From Alphaproteobacteria bacterium RIFCSPHIGHO2_02_FULL_46_13 (lineage in GTDB: Bacteria; Pseudomonadota; Alphaproteobacteria; Micavibrionales; Micavibrionaceae), in assembly GCA_001767915.1 (NCBI GenBank), contig MEMI01000038.1:31191-90745 (forward strand): 59,555 bases of DNA, given 5' to 3'. The notes under the pieces were generated by a model. That model did not search any database and was not told the DNA's origin. It was given only the letters and a program-made list of their open reading frames with translations. Positions 39,224 to 48,513 of the stretch are shown piece by piece (the first letter of the stretch is position 1; each line of letters starts with the position of its first letter). Made by a program: the position numbers and the translations under genes.

Positions 39224-39229
39224 TTATTC

Positions 39230-39284
39230 AGGTCTTTCAATGTGTTAACGCTTTTTGTGAAAGCAACACTTGAAAGACCTTTTT
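39230..39284 (+). terminator. Rho-independent terminator between rseP and bamA
   Basis: AGGTCTTTCAA pairs with TTGAAAGACCT, then after a single-base bulge GTGTT pairs with AACAC; the 18-base loop is followed by TTTT. A stem of 16 pairs is strong. It implies that bamA has a promoter in 39285-39394; no convincing -35/-10 pair was found there. Confidence 0.8.
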
Positions 39285-39394
39285 AATGCCGAAATATTGG
39301 GCGGGATGGATTGGATTCTTCGCTTGATTAGTTCCCTTAACAGTTATAGATTTTTGTTGGTTTTTCAAACGCTTCGCGACTTTTAGGATTATCC

Positions 39395-41662
39395 ATGCGC
39401 TTAAATAAATTTTTATTACTCGGGTCAGCCCTTTCCCTTATTTTGGTTCCAGAGATTGCAAATGCTGCAACAGTAACAGGAATTCAGGTCATCGGATCTG
39501 AACGGGTTGAACCAACCACCGTTCTAACCTATCTCAGCCTCAAACGCGGTGATGAAATCACACAGGACGCCTTGGACGAAGCTTTGAAAAGCCTGTTCGC
39601 AACAGGCCTGTTTGCAGACGTTCAGGTTTCTGCAACGGCTGGTGTTGTGACCGTGCATGTGACAGAGAACCCGATCATCAACGAAGTGGTGTTCGAAGGG
39701 AACAAGGAATTAGAAGACGATAAATTACAGGCCGAAATTCAGGCGCGCCCAAGACAGGTTTTCACCCGCGCCAGTATTCAAAGTGACGTTGCGCGTCTCT
39801 ATGATATCTACCAACGTAACGGACGTTTCTCTGCCGACATCCAACCGAAAATTATTAAGCTTGATCAAAACCGCGTGAACTTGGTGTTCGAGGTTTCCGA
39901 AGGCCCATTAACCGAAATCGAAAGTATTCGCTTTGTCGGCAACCACCGTTTTGACGATGATACATTGCGTTCGGTTGTGGCATCCAAAGAAGCACACTGG
40001 TATAATATTTTGTCATCCAATGACCGTTTTGACGAAGATAGATTGGCCTATGACCAAGAATTGTTGCGTCAATTCTATTTGAAAGAAGGCTATGCGGACT
40101 TTAGAATTATCTCCGCATCTTCTGAATTGTCCCAAGACAAAACGAAATTCTTTGTGACCATGCAGGTCGAAGAGGGAAGCCGTTACCGCGTTGCGGATGT
40201 CCGTATCAATTCTCAAATTCGCAATCTTGATCCTGTCTCGTTGTTGCCGGAAGTGACCCTTCAGAAGGGTGATTGGTATAATGCCGAAAAAATTAAAACC
40301 AGTATTGATAAAGTCACTAAAAAACTGGGTGACATGCAATATGCGTTTGTGAATGTTGTTCCGGATGTGAACCGCAATAAAGAAGCAGGCACAATTGACC
40401 TGTTATTCAACATTAATGAAACCCCGCGCGTATACGTTGAACGAATCAACATTGACGGAAACGTGCGTACTTTGGACAAAGTCATCCGCCGTCAGGTTGA
40501 ATTGGCTGAAGGGGACCCGTTCAACAGATCCTTGCTCGCAAAATCAGAACAAGAAGTCAAAGACCTTGGTTATTTCAGCAAGGTGGACGTGAAAACTCTT
40601 CCGGGTTCAACCCCTGATAAAACAGTGATTGATGTCACTGTTGAAGAACAATCAACTGGTGAAGTCTCGCTCGGTGCGGGTTTCTCGACAGCAGATGGTC
40701 CTTTGGCTGACTTCCATATCCGTGAAAAAAACCTACTGGGTAAAGGTCAGGATTTAGGATTTTCAGCAACTATTGCTGGGTCGCGTACCGAATTTGATAT
40801 TTCGTTTACCGAACCATATTTCCTTGATCGCGATTTGGCTGCGGGATTTGACTTGTTCCACACAACTAAAGACCAACAAGACCAAAGTTCGTTCGATCAA
40901 AAAAGAACGGGCGGAAGTGTGCGTATGGGGTATCCGTTATCTGAAAATTTACGCCAGTCATGGAAATACCGTATTGAGGAAAACCAAATTGATAACGTAG
41001 ATTCTGATGCGTCACGCTATGTGAGGGATCAAGAGGGGGCACGCCTGACCTCTGCGGTTTCACAACGCCTCGACTATGTGAATGTTGATAGCAAACTCTA
41101 TCCGACAGACGGTTATACCGGATGGCTTGAGACTGAAGTTGCTGGTGCCGGTGGCGATGCGGAATATCTGCTCGGCAAGGTCGGTGTGGGATACTACTAT
41201 CCTGTTGCAGACCAATGGGTGTTAAGCAGCCTTGCTGAGACGGGTATCGTCGCGAGCTATGGTGATGAAGATGTTAAAATTAACGAGCGTTTCTTCCTTG
41301 GTGGGACAAACCTTCGCGGGTTTGAAAAAGCCGGAGTTGGCCCTCGCGACTTATCAACCGACGACTCTCTTGGTGGTAATCAGTTCTATCGTGGTACAGT
41401 TGAATTGAAATTCCCGATCGGGCTTCCACCTGATATGGGCGTTGCCGGACATGCCTTTACGGATCTCGGCTCGCTATGGGGAATTGATGATGCCTCGACC
41501 GCATCCTTGGTTGACTCATCATCCCTTCGGATGTCCGCAGGCCTTGGGCTTTCATGGAGATCTCCGATGGGGCCAGTTCGTATTGACTTGGCCAAACCAA
41601 TCCTGAAAGAAGATTACGATGTGGATCAAGTCTTCAGGTTCAGTTTCGGAACACAATTCTAA
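39395..41662 (+). CDS. bamA: Outer membrane assembly factor BamA
   Basis: 755 residues. Signal peptide 1-24 (IANA-A), five POTRA domains over about 25-345 and beyond, and a 16-strand C-terminal barrel ending in phenylalanine (FSFGTQF), the outer-membrane insertion signal. The GTNLRGFEKAGVGPRD lid motif (VRGF/Y type) is visible. It inserts beta-barrel proteins into the outer membrane and is likely needed for the TpsB at 46556. AGGA lies 7 bases before the ATG. Confidence 0.95.
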   Translation: MRLNKFLLLGSALSLILVPEIANAATVTGIQVIGSERVEPTTVLTYLSLKRGDEITQDALDEALKSLFATGLFADVQVSATAGVVTVHVTENPIINEVVFEGNKELEDDKLQAEIQARPRQVFTRASIQSDVARLYDIYQRNGRFSADIQPKIIKLDQNRVNLVFEVSEGPLTEIESIRFVGNHRFDDDTLRSVVASKEAHWYNILSSNDRFDEDRLAYDQELLRQFYLKEGYADFRIISASSELSQDKTKFFVTMQVEEGSRYRVADVRINSQIRNLDPVSLLPEVTLQKGDWYNAEKIKTSIDKVTKKLGDMQYAFVNVVPDVNRNKEAGTIDLLFNINETPRVYVERINIDGNVRTLDKVIRRQVELAEGDPFNRSLLAKSEQEVKDLGYFSKVDVKTLPGSTPDKTVIDVTVEEQSTGEVSLGAGFSTADGPLADFHIREKNLLGKGQDLGFSATIAGSRTEFDISFTEPYFLDRDLAAGFDLFHTTKDQQDQSSFDQKRTGGSVRMGYPLSENLRQSWKYRIEENQIDNVDSDASRYVRDQEGARLTSAVSQRLDYVNVDSKLYPTDGYTGWLETEVAGAGGDAEYLLGKVGVGYYYPVADQWVLSSLAETGIVASYGDEDVKINERFFLGGTNLRGFEKAGVGPRDLSTDDSLGGNQFYRGTVELKFPIGLPPDMGVAGHAFTDLGSLWGIDDASTASLVDSSSLRMSAGLGLSWRSPMGPVRIDLAKPILKEDYDVDQVFRFSFGTQF

Positions 41663-41695
41663 TCAACTAACAACGACTAATCAGAGGTAATAACT

Positions 41696-42229
41696 ATGAC
41701 TTATTCTTTCGCGCGTATTTTTGTTTTGGCATTCGCTATGCTGGCTTTTATGGCACCACACGCTAAAGCCGATACGCCGATTGGTGTGATTGATTTGGCA
41801 AAAATCATTGAAACATCTGCCGCTGGAAAAGATTTGCAAGCCAAATTCAAAACCAGAAAAGAAGCCGTTCAAAAAGAAGTGACAGCCTTCGAAGCTGATT
41901 TGAAAAGCAAAGAACAAACCTTGGCCAAAGATAGCAAATCAATGGATCAAAAAGCATTCATGGATAAAAAAGCAGGATTTGAAAAAGACCTGAAGAAAAA
42001 AAGAGAAGATGTTCTCTCTAAAAACATTGCTTTAGAAAAATCAAAAAATGATGCTTTGAAAACGATCCAGTCCAAGGTGGCACAAATTTGTGCGGACATT
42101 GCAGAACAGAAAAAAATTCAGGTTATTCTTGACCGTGGTGCGGTTGTGATTGCCCAACAATCATTGGACATTACCGCTGACGTCATCAAAAAACTTGATG
42201 AGACATTAAAAACAGTTGATCTGAAGTAG
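41696..42229 (+). CDS. skp: OmpH/Skp family periplasmic chaperone
   Basis: 177 residues with a signal peptide (1-25, AKA-DT). The rest is a long charged coiled coil (KKREDVLSKNIALEKSKND and similar) with a beta-rich trimerisation region at each end (IGVIDLAKI; KIQVILDRGAVVI). Skp trimers hold unfolded outer-membrane proteins on the way to BamA. AGAGGT lies 7 bases before the ATG. It is 33 bases from bamA and followed at once by lpxD, as usual. Confidence 0.92.
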   Translation: MTYSFARIFVLAFAMLAFMAPHAKADTPIGVIDLAKIIETSAAGKDLQAKFKTRKEAVQKEVTAFEADLKSKEQTLAKDSKSMDQKAFMDKKAGFEKDLKKKREDVLSKNIALEKSKNDALKTIQSKVAQICADIAEQKKIQVILDRGAVVIAQQSLDITADVIKKLDETLKTVDLK

Positions 42230-42238
42230 GATTTTACT

Positions 42239-43261
42239 TTGGCAGATACACAGTTTTTCAAAAAGCCTCACCCCATGTCTTTGGCGCAAGTTGCGGCAAA
42301 GATTGGGGCGACGCTCGCGCACCCCGAAGATGCAGATTTTATCGTTCAGGATGTTGCCACACTGGATAAAGCAACCAATGACAATCTTGCATTTCTGGAT
42401 AACCCCAAATATCGCGATCAGTTTTCGGCGACCAAGGCAGGGGCGGTGATTATCCACCCTGATATGGCACCCTTTGCCCCGCAAGGCGTAAAACTCCTCC
42501 TTACACCAACCCCTTATAAAAGTTACGCGTTGGCGGCTCAGGCCTTTTATCCTGAGTCACGCCCCGATGCCCATATCTCCGATATGGCACGCATCCACCC
42601 CTCTGCCAAGATCGGGAATGGCGCGTATATCGGCGACTTTGTAACGATTGGTGAAAATGTCGTGATTGGTGACGGCGCGTGGATTGAATCCCATGCCGCT
42701 ATCGGTCATGGCGTCCAACTCGGGAATAATTGCCGCGTGGGGCCACATAGTTCGGTCAGTCACGCCATCATCGGAAATAATGTTCGCCTCTATCCGGGTG
42801 TCCGTATCGGGCAGGATGGTTTCGGCTTTGCCATCGACCCGACAGGCTTTGTGAAAGTACCCCAACTCGGGCGCGTTGTGATCGGCGACCATATCGAGAT
42901 TGGCGCAAATAGCTGTATCGACCGTGGCGCACAAGGTGACACGACAATCGGTTCGGGCACATGGGTTGATAATCTGGTACAGATTGGCCACAACGTCAAA
43001 ATGGGTCGCGGTTGCGTCATCGTATCCCAATGCGGTATTGCGGGCAGTACGGAACTGGGTGACTTCGTGGTTCTCGGTGGACAAGTGGGCGTTGCAGGCC
43101 ATTTGAAAATCGGGTCAATGGCGCGTGTCGCCGCGAAATCCGGTGTCACCAAAAATATCCCGCCGAAAGAAGAATGGATGGGGTATCCTGCCATGCCGAT
43201 GAAAACTTTTTTAAGGCAAACTGTAAAATTAAATCAATTGGTTCAAAAAACGAAAGTCTAG
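42239..43261 (+). CDS. lpxD: UDP-3-O-acylglucosamine N-acyltransferase
   Basis: 340 residues. Third step of lipid A synthesis: it adds a hydroxyacyl chain to UDP-3-O-acylglucosamine. The N-terminal uridine-binding domain (about 15-100) is followed by left-handed hexapeptide repeats (IGNGAYIGDFVTIGENVVIG and others). IGHNVKMG holds the catalytic histidine region. Translation starts at a TTG (42239-42241) with AGGA about 7 bases upstream; the resulting MADTQFFKKPHPMSL matches the alphaproteobacterial LpxD start better than the later ATG. Confidence 0.94.
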   Translation: MADTQFFKKPHPMSLAQVAAKIGATLAHPEDADFIVQDVATLDKATNDNLAFLDNPKYRDQFSATKAGAVIIHPDMAPFAPQGVKLLLTPTPYKSYALAAQAFYPESRPDAHISDMARIHPSAKIGNGAYIGDFVTIGENVVIGDGAWIESHAAIGHGVQLGNNCRVGPHSSVSHAIIGNNVRLYPGVRIGQDGFGFAIDPTGFVKVPQLGRVVIGDHIEIGANSCIDRGAQGDTTIGSGTWVDNLVQIGHNVKMGRGCVIVSQCGIAGSTELGDFVVLGGQVGVAGHLKIGSMARVAAKSGVTKNIPPKEEWMGYPAMPMKTFLRQTVKLNQLVQKTKV

Positions 43262-43277
43262 TTATTAAGGTTATAAA

Positions 43278-43751
43278 ATGAGCGCCACAGAAGAAAAAAA
43301 ACCGCAAATATCTGTCACAGAAATCATGGATCTGATCCCGCATCGCTACCCGATGTTGTTGGTGGATCGTATTTTGGAATATGTCCCGCATGAAAGTGCC
43401 GTGGGTCTTAAAAACGTGACTTTTAACGAACCGTTCTTTAACGGACATTTTCCGGGTAACCCTGTTATGCCGGGCGTCCTGATTGTTGAGGCAATGGCAC
43501 AGACCGCAGGTATTCTGGTTGTCCATAGTCTGGGGCAAAGCGGCGCGGGCAAAATGGTTTATTTCATGACCATTGAATCTGCCAAATTCCGCAAACCGGT
43601 TGTACCGGGCGACAGCATGCATATCCATGTGCATTGCCTGAAATCACGCGGCAATGTCTTTAAATTCCGCGGCGAAGCCAAGGTGGACGGCGTGTTGTGT
43701 GCAGAGGCAGAATACAGCGCGATGATCTTCGACAAAGACGACAAAAAGTAA
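43278..43751 (+). CDS. fabZ: (3R)-hydroxyacyl-[ACP] dehydratase FabZ
   Basis: 157 residues. Hot-dog-fold enzyme that removes water from 3-hydroxyacyl-ACP. Catalytic residues are visible: His57 in [12 protein letters not shown] and Glu71 in [21 protein letters not shown] is the N-terminal signature. AAGG lies 7 bases before the ATG. Placed between lpxD and lpxA it links fatty acid and lipid A synthesis at the shared hydroxyacyl-ACP pool. Confidence 0.95.
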   Translation: MSATEEKKPQISVTEIMDLIPHRYPMLLVDRILEYVPHESAVGLKNVTFNEPFFNGHFPGNPVMPGVLIVEAMAQTAGILVVHSLGQSGAGKMVYFMTIESAKFRKPVVPGDSMHIHVHCLKSRGNVFKFRGEAKVDGVLCAEAEYSAMIFDKDDKK

Positions 43752-43813
43752 TTGCAACATCCGGAAAGGAATTGTGATTTGCCTCGCAGTGGATCATAAG
43801 TCAAATTCGTAAA

Positions 43814-44608
43814 ATGAGTACACAGATTCACCCGACCGCCATCATTGACCCCGCCGCCCAAATTGGCGCGGACGTTGTCATTGGCCCATATTCCGTTGTT
43901 GGAAAAAACGTCAAACTTCACGACAGGGTGGAATTAAAATCCCATGTGGTGGTTGAGGGATATACAACAGTGGGTGAGGGATCAATCATTTATCCGTTCG
44001 CCTCAGTCGGGCACGCGCCGCAGGATTTAAAATATCATGGCGAACCGTCCGAATTGATTATCGGCAAAAAAACCACCATCCGCGAACACGCAACCCTGAA
44101 CCCGGGAACGGAAACAGGCGCAATGAAAACCGTCGTCGGTGATAATTGCCTCCTGATGATGAGTACCCATGTGGCGCATGATTGCGTGATCGGAAACCAT
44201 GTCATCATGGCCAATAATGCAACTCTCGGCGGGCATGTCGTGGTCGGCGACCATGTATTGATCGGCGGGTTATCTGCTGTCCACCAATTTGTCCGCATCG
44301 GATCATTCGCCGTCATCGGCGGTATGTCTGGTGTTGAAAGTGATGTTATTCCTTATGGTCGTGTGAAAGGCGAACGTGCTTTTCTGGCGGGCTTAAATCT
44401 TATCGGGCTGGAACGGAACGGCTTTGATAAAGATCAGGTCAAATATCTGCAACGCGCTTTCAATCATCTATTCGATGATGAAGGGACATTGGAACAACGT
44501 ATCACGAATGTCGCCAATGACTTTTCGGATAATACTGCGGTGATGGACATCATTGAATTCGCGCGGTCAAAAACAAAATTCCCATTATGCTCCCCTCAAA
44601 AGAAATAG
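43814..44608 (+). CDS. lpxA: UDP-N-acetylglucosamine acyltransferase
   Basis: 264 residues. First step of lipid A synthesis. Hexapeptide-repeat beta-helix followed by a helical C terminus. The catalytic histidine is His122 in STHVAHDCVIGNH. The ATG has no good ribosome-binding site of its own; a 12-codon GTG-started frame (43774-43812) ends one base before it and may feed ribosomes. The 3' end overlaps lpxI by 22 bases. Confidence 0.95.
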   Translation: MSTQIHPTAIIDPAAQIGADVVIGPYSVVGKNVKLHDRVELKSHVVVEGYTTVGEGSIIYPFASVGHAPQDLKYHGEPSELIIGKKTTIREHATLNPGTETGAMKTVVGDNCLLMMSTHVAHDCVIGNHVIMANNATLGGHVVVGDHVLIGGLSAVHQFVRIGSFAVIGGMSGVESDVIPYGRVKGERAFLAGLNLIGLERNGFDKDQVKYLQRAFNHLFDDEGTLEQRITNVANDFSDNTAVMDIIEFARSKTKFPLCSPQKK

Positions 44609-45396
44609 GCCTGATCGCAGGGCAAGGATCAATTCCTGAATGCCTCGCGGCAAGGTGGGAATCGCAAGGGCTAACCCCTGTTATTTTGGGGCTTAAAGGC
44701 ATAACCGATCCATCCCTTTATAAAAACCGTATTGCCGCCGAATTTTCAATCGGGCAGGCGGGACATATTCTTCAATTCTTAAAATCCCATGGCGTGACCA
44801 AATTGGTTATGGTCGGTGCCTTAAAACGCCCGAATTTCTGGACATTACGCACCGACTTTGTGGGGCTTAAAATTGTAGCAAAATTATTATTCCGCCAAAT
44901 GGGCGATGACAGCTTACTCCGTTTCATCCGCCGCGAGATTGAAAATTTCGGCATCAATGTCGTGGGTGTCCATGACTATATGCCCGAACTTTTATGCCCT
45001 GCTGGCGTGTTGACGGAAACATCCCCAGCGGATGATGATCTAAAAATAATTCAGGTGGGCTTCGCCGCCGCCAAACAACATGGCGCAGATGATAAAGGTC
45101 AATCGATTGTCGTTAATTCATCCGGCGTGTGCGCGGTTGAGGGGCATGATGGCACAAACGCCCTCATTACCTCCTGCGCGGGGCAACCCAACGCCATTCT
45201 GGTCAAGGTATCAAAACCGCAACAGGACTTGGCGCTCGACATGCCAACGATTGGAATTTCAACCATCCGTCACGCCATTGATGCAGGCTTAAAAGGCATC
45301 GCAATCGAAGCCCATAAAACAATTATACTGGATAAAGATGACGTCATCACTTTGTGTAACGACAATGGATTGTTTCTGATGGGATTAAAGGGGTAG
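44587..45396 (+). CDS. lpxI: UDP-2,3-diacylglucosamine pyrophosphatase LpxI
   Basis: 269 residues. Cleaves UDP-2,3-diacylglucosamine to lipid X, the alphaproteobacterial replacement for LpxH. The N-terminal IGLIAGQGSIPECLA and the C-terminal DMPTIGISTIRHAIDAGLKG are typical; VVGVHDYMPELLCPAGVLT lies in between. It starts inside lpxA with no strong site of its own, so translation is probably coupled. It ends four bases before lpxB. Confidence 0.93.
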   Translation: MLPSKEIGLIAGQGSIPECLAARWESQGLTPVILGLKGITDPSLYKNRIAAEFSIGQAGHILQFLKSHGVTKLVMVGALKRPNFWTLRTDFVGLKIVAKLLFRQMGDDSLLRFIRREIENFGINVVGVHDYMPELLCPAGVLTETSPADDDLKIIQVGFAAAKQHGADDKGQSIVVNSSGVCAVEGHDGTNALITSCAGQPNAILVKVSKPQQDLALDMPTIGISTIRHAIDAGLKGIAIEAHKTIILDKDDVITLCNDNGLFLMGLKG

Positions 45397-45399
45397 AGA

Positions 45400-46551
45400 A
45401 TGACATTTAAAGTATTCATCATCGCAGGCGAAGCATCTGGCGATAAGTTGGGGGAGAGTCTAATTACCTCGCTTCAAAAACAATATCCAGCTCTTGAAAT
45501 TCGTGGTATCGGCGGAGCAGGGATGACCGCCGCAGGCATGGGTGAAAGTTTATTCCCGATGGAGCATTTATCCGTGATGGGGATTGCCGAAGTCTTGCCA
45601 AAAATTCCAAAATTTATCAACCTGATTGCCAAAGCGGTACAGGCCATTCGCGTGTTTGACCCTGATGTCATTATCACTATTGATGCACCGGATTTCAGTT
45701 TCCGCGTCCAGAAAAAAATCAGGTCATTAAAGTTACGCGCCAAACAATTCCACTATGTCGCCCCCACCGTATGGGCATGGCGTGCGGGGCGCGCGGCGAA
45801 GGTTAAAGAATTTTTAGACGGTATGATCTGCCTGTTTCCGTTCGAACCGATTTATTTCGAACGCGAAGGTTTGAAATCAATCGCTGTCGGTCACCCGATG
45901 GTGTCATCTGGGTTGATGGAGGGGGATGGTGAACATTTCAGACAGGCACATAATATTCCCGCCACTCGAAAAGTTTTAGGGTTGTTCTGCGGCAGTCGCA
46001 CATCCGAAGTCCGTGGCCTTGCTCCTTTGTTAATTGAGGTCGCAAAACGCGTCAAACAAACGCACCCTGATTTGATCTGCGTTGTGCCGACCTTGCCGAA
46101 ATGGAAAGGTGAACTGGAAAAAATGTTTGCGGCCGAAGGGTGTGACGCCATCATCACATCCGACCCGTCCGAGAAATGGGACGCGTTCCACGTTGCGGAT
46201 GTTGCCATTGCCGTCTCTGGCACAGTGGCTCTCGAAATAGCATTGGCAGCTGTTCCGCATATCATTGTTTATAAAATGAACCAATGGACATGGGAAATTA
46301 TCCGCCGTGTTGTCAAAACAAAATTCGCACATCTTGGCAATGTCCTGATCGGGCATTTGGTGTATCCTGAATTTTTGCAAGACAACGCAACCGTTGACAA
46401 CATCACCCCTACAATCGAAAAACTTTTATCATCTGCCTCGGAACGCAAAGTCCAAACTGAATCTTCAAAAAAGATTTTGCACCTTTTGCAACCCAACCCA
46501 AACGAAAAAGCCGCAGACAGAGCCGCGGCTTTCATCAAATCTTATTTTTAG
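45400..46551 (+). CDS. lpxB: Lipid-A-disaccharide synthase
   Basis: 383 residues. GT-B glycosyltransferase that joins lipid X to UDP-2,3-diacylglucosamine. FIIAGEASGDKLGESL at the N terminus, HYVAPTVWAWRAGRA, GLFCGSRTSEV and VAIAVSGTVALEIALAAVPH are the family blocks. It has GGGG just upstream of its start and ends the lpxD-fabZ-lpxA-lpxI-lpxB run. It is convergent with the TpsB gene, five bases apart. Confidence 0.95.
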   Translation: MTFKVFIIAGEASGDKLGESLITSLQKQYPALEIRGIGGAGMTAAGMGESLFPMEHLSVMGIAEVLPKIPKFINLIAKAVQAIRVFDPDVIITIDAPDFSFRVQKKIRSLKLRAKQFHYVAPTVWAWRAGRAAKVKEFLDGMICLFPFEPIYFEREGLKSIAVGHPMVSSGLMEGDGEHFRQAHNIPATRKVLGLFCGSRTSEVRGLAPLLIEVAKRVKQTHPDLICVVPTLPKWKGELEKMFAAEGCDAIITSDPSEKWDAFHVADVAIAVSGTVALEIALAAVPHIIVYKMNQWTWEIIRRVVKTKFAHLGNVLIGHLVYPEFLQDNATVDNITPTIEKLLSSASERKVQTESSKKILHLLQPNPNEKAADRAAAFIKSYF

Positions 46552-46555
46552 CCTA

Positions 46556-48280
46556 CTAGAAATCGCGGCTGAGATTCACGTAAACACGTGGATCGCTGTC
46601 GCCTTGCTCTGCCACATCGCGTGTCAGAGGAAGCGCAACCATAAATCCGGCGCGGGTTGCTGTGTTGATATTGGCACGAACACCAACACCTGTTGATGCC
46701 AAGCTTTGTTCGCTTTGTCCGGCAACTGTCGCGTCATCGTTCCATACTTTTCCAATGTCATAGAAAGTATAAACGCTGTAGCTATCGAGCCAAGTTGTAT
46801 GATATGGAGAGGCCCAACGCACTTCGACAGATCCCGCGATACCGTCTTCGCCAACGAGTTCGGATGGGTCGTATCCACGACCAAATCCGGTCGCTCCACC
46901 AATCCCGAATTCTTCAGCGCTGAGGAGGGCAGAAGAAGACATTTGTCCTTTCGCAGCAACCATCAGAGAGAAGTCATTGGTCAATCGTTCCAGACGGGAA
47001 ATATCTGCCGTCATTTTTAAGTATGTTGGGTCGCCTGCAGCGCGTGAGAGGTCTGCATCACCTTTTTCACTTGCCCCAAGAATGCTCAAACCGCGAGAGA
47101 TTTCAAGATTAGCGTTCGTAATCGCCGCAGAGAAAAGTGTGTCAACATAATCAACATGCCCCCCGAGACGAAGGGACGTAATGTCATCATTTTTAAAAGT
47201 ATCAACATCACTTTTTGTTTCAGTTGAGCGTCTATCTAAGCCGAGTGAGGAAGACAGATTCAATTCTCTGGTTCTGATGATCGGTTGGTTGACTTTAATG
47301 CCATTGGAATAAGATTTCCCCAAAACATTAAATTCGTCCAGTCCTGCGCCAGGTGTCGTGAGGGATTTACCAATGTTAGCTTCTAAAGTTGTACCATAAG
47401 AGCCAACAGGCAACACGCCGGAGAGTGACCCGTACAATAATTCTGGTTCAACACCTTGGTTAGACGGAGCATAAGCCGCTTGTGCAGAAATTCGTTCGTT
47501 ATGACCGAAGATAGAGTTGAGGTTAAATCCGCCCAAAACTTCCCACATGCCCAAATAACGGCTGCCGAAATTATCAAGCTGAACTGATCCGTCAATTTTT
47601 TTACGTTCAACAAGGATGGTCAGGTCAGATGCACCGACAACAGTTTTGGAAGGTGAGAGAACGCTTCGTGCAGTAACGCCCGGAAGGTCGTTAATCATCA
47701 ATAATGTTTGTTCAAGATTGGCGTTTTTCAAAACACCTTTTGATTTCAGTTTTGCAACATATTTATTGATAATATCCGCATTGCTACCTTCTGCGCCTGA
47801 TCCTTCAACAGTAATGTTGCTCAAAGTTCCTTCGACAACACGCAGATGAACAGTGCCGTCACCAATGGTTTGTGGTGGAACAACAACTTGGGTCAGGATG
47901 TATCCGTCTGCTCTGTATTTGGCGGTTAAATTCGCCGCGATGGAATAAACATCGGCCAGAGAGATTTTTGTGCCGATCTTATTGCCGTAAACTGATTTGA
48001 GATCAGAGCCAGAATAAACACTGGCATCCGAGAGAACAACATCTTTCAGAACAAAGGTAATTTTTTCGGAACCTTCAGGGGCGGTAAAAGGAGCATTTCC
48101 TTTTAAACTCACTGGCGCAGAAGTTTTAAAATCAGGCAAATCTTGCTGAAGATTTTTCTCAACCCGTCCTGCATCGGCTGAGCTTGGTGTACTGGTTGCG
48201 TCTGCCTGTGACACGGGCAAAACAATCAGTGCCGAGAGCGAAAGGCAGGAAAGAAGGTTTGTAATTTTGGTTATTTTCAT
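46556..48280 (-). CDS. ShlB/FhaC/HecB-family outer membrane translocator (TpsB)
   Basis: 574 residues. Signal peptide (1-28), a periplasmic POTRA_2 region (about 70-160, ITFVLKDVVLSDASVYSGSD), then a ShlB-type barrel ending in LSRDF, whose final Phe is the barrel insertion signal. GFGRGYDPSELVGEDG is the lid-loop VRGY-type motif. TpsB proteins export a large adhesin or hemolysin (TpsA) through two-partner secretion. No TpsA gene is nearby, so its cargo is unknown or encoded elsewhere. AGGA lies 9 bases before the ATG. It sits between lpxB and gltA, which are usually neighbours. Confidence 0.88.
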   Translation of the reverse strand: MKITKITNLLSCLSLSALIVLPVSQADATSTPSSADAGRVEKNLQQDLPDFKTSAPVSLKGNAPFTAPEGSEKITFVLKDVVLSDASVYSGSDLKSVYGNKIGTKISLADVYSIAANLTAKYRADGYILTQVVVPPQTIGDGTVHLRVVEGTLSNITVEGSGAEGSNADIINKYVAKLKSKGVLKNANLEQTLLMINDLPGVTARSVLSPSKTVVGASDLTILVERKKIDGSVQLDNFGSRYLGMWEVLGGFNLNSIFGHNERISAQAAYAPSNQGVEPELLYGSLSGVLPVGSYGTTLEANIGKSLTTPGAGLDEFNVLGKSYSNGIKVNQPIIRTRELNLSSSLGLDRRSTETKSDVDTFKNDDITSLRLGGHVDYVDTLFSAAITNANLEISRGLSILGASEKGDADLSRAAGDPTYLKMTADISRLERLTNDFSLMVAAKGQMSSSALLSAEEFGIGGATGFGRGYDPSELVGEDGIAGSVEVRWASPYHTTWLDSYSVYTFYDIGKVWNDDATVAGQSEQSLASTGVGVRANINTATRAGFMVALPLTRDVAEQGDSDPRVYVNLSRDF

Positions 48281-48460
48281 GGCGGAAGGGTCCTTGGCGT
48301 CAATGATGGGTGAATCCCCAAATTATGGACGGAAGGTTACCCTGTATATGTTGATCTTACAATAGGTTAGCTTTGAAAATACAAGGTTTTGATTGAATGT
48401 CCTTAGGTTGTGTTGTGTTTTTACAACTCTTCTTTTGGTGTTACCTCGCCAGAGCAAGAA

Positions 48461-48484
48461 AAATGCCGCAAAAAAGCGGCATTT
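48461..48484. terminator. Rho-independent terminator after gltA
   Basis: AAATGCCGC and GCGGCATTT form a perfect 9-base-pair stem around AAAAAA. Read leftward it ends with TTTCTTGC; on the plus strand it is followed by TTTTTT. It lies 30 bases beyond the gltA stop. The rest of the gap 48281-48460 must hold the TpsB promoter; no clear elements were seen. Confidence 0.85.
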
Positions 48485-48513
48485 TTTAAAAATAATAGAG
48501 GTAAAGCGTTCAA

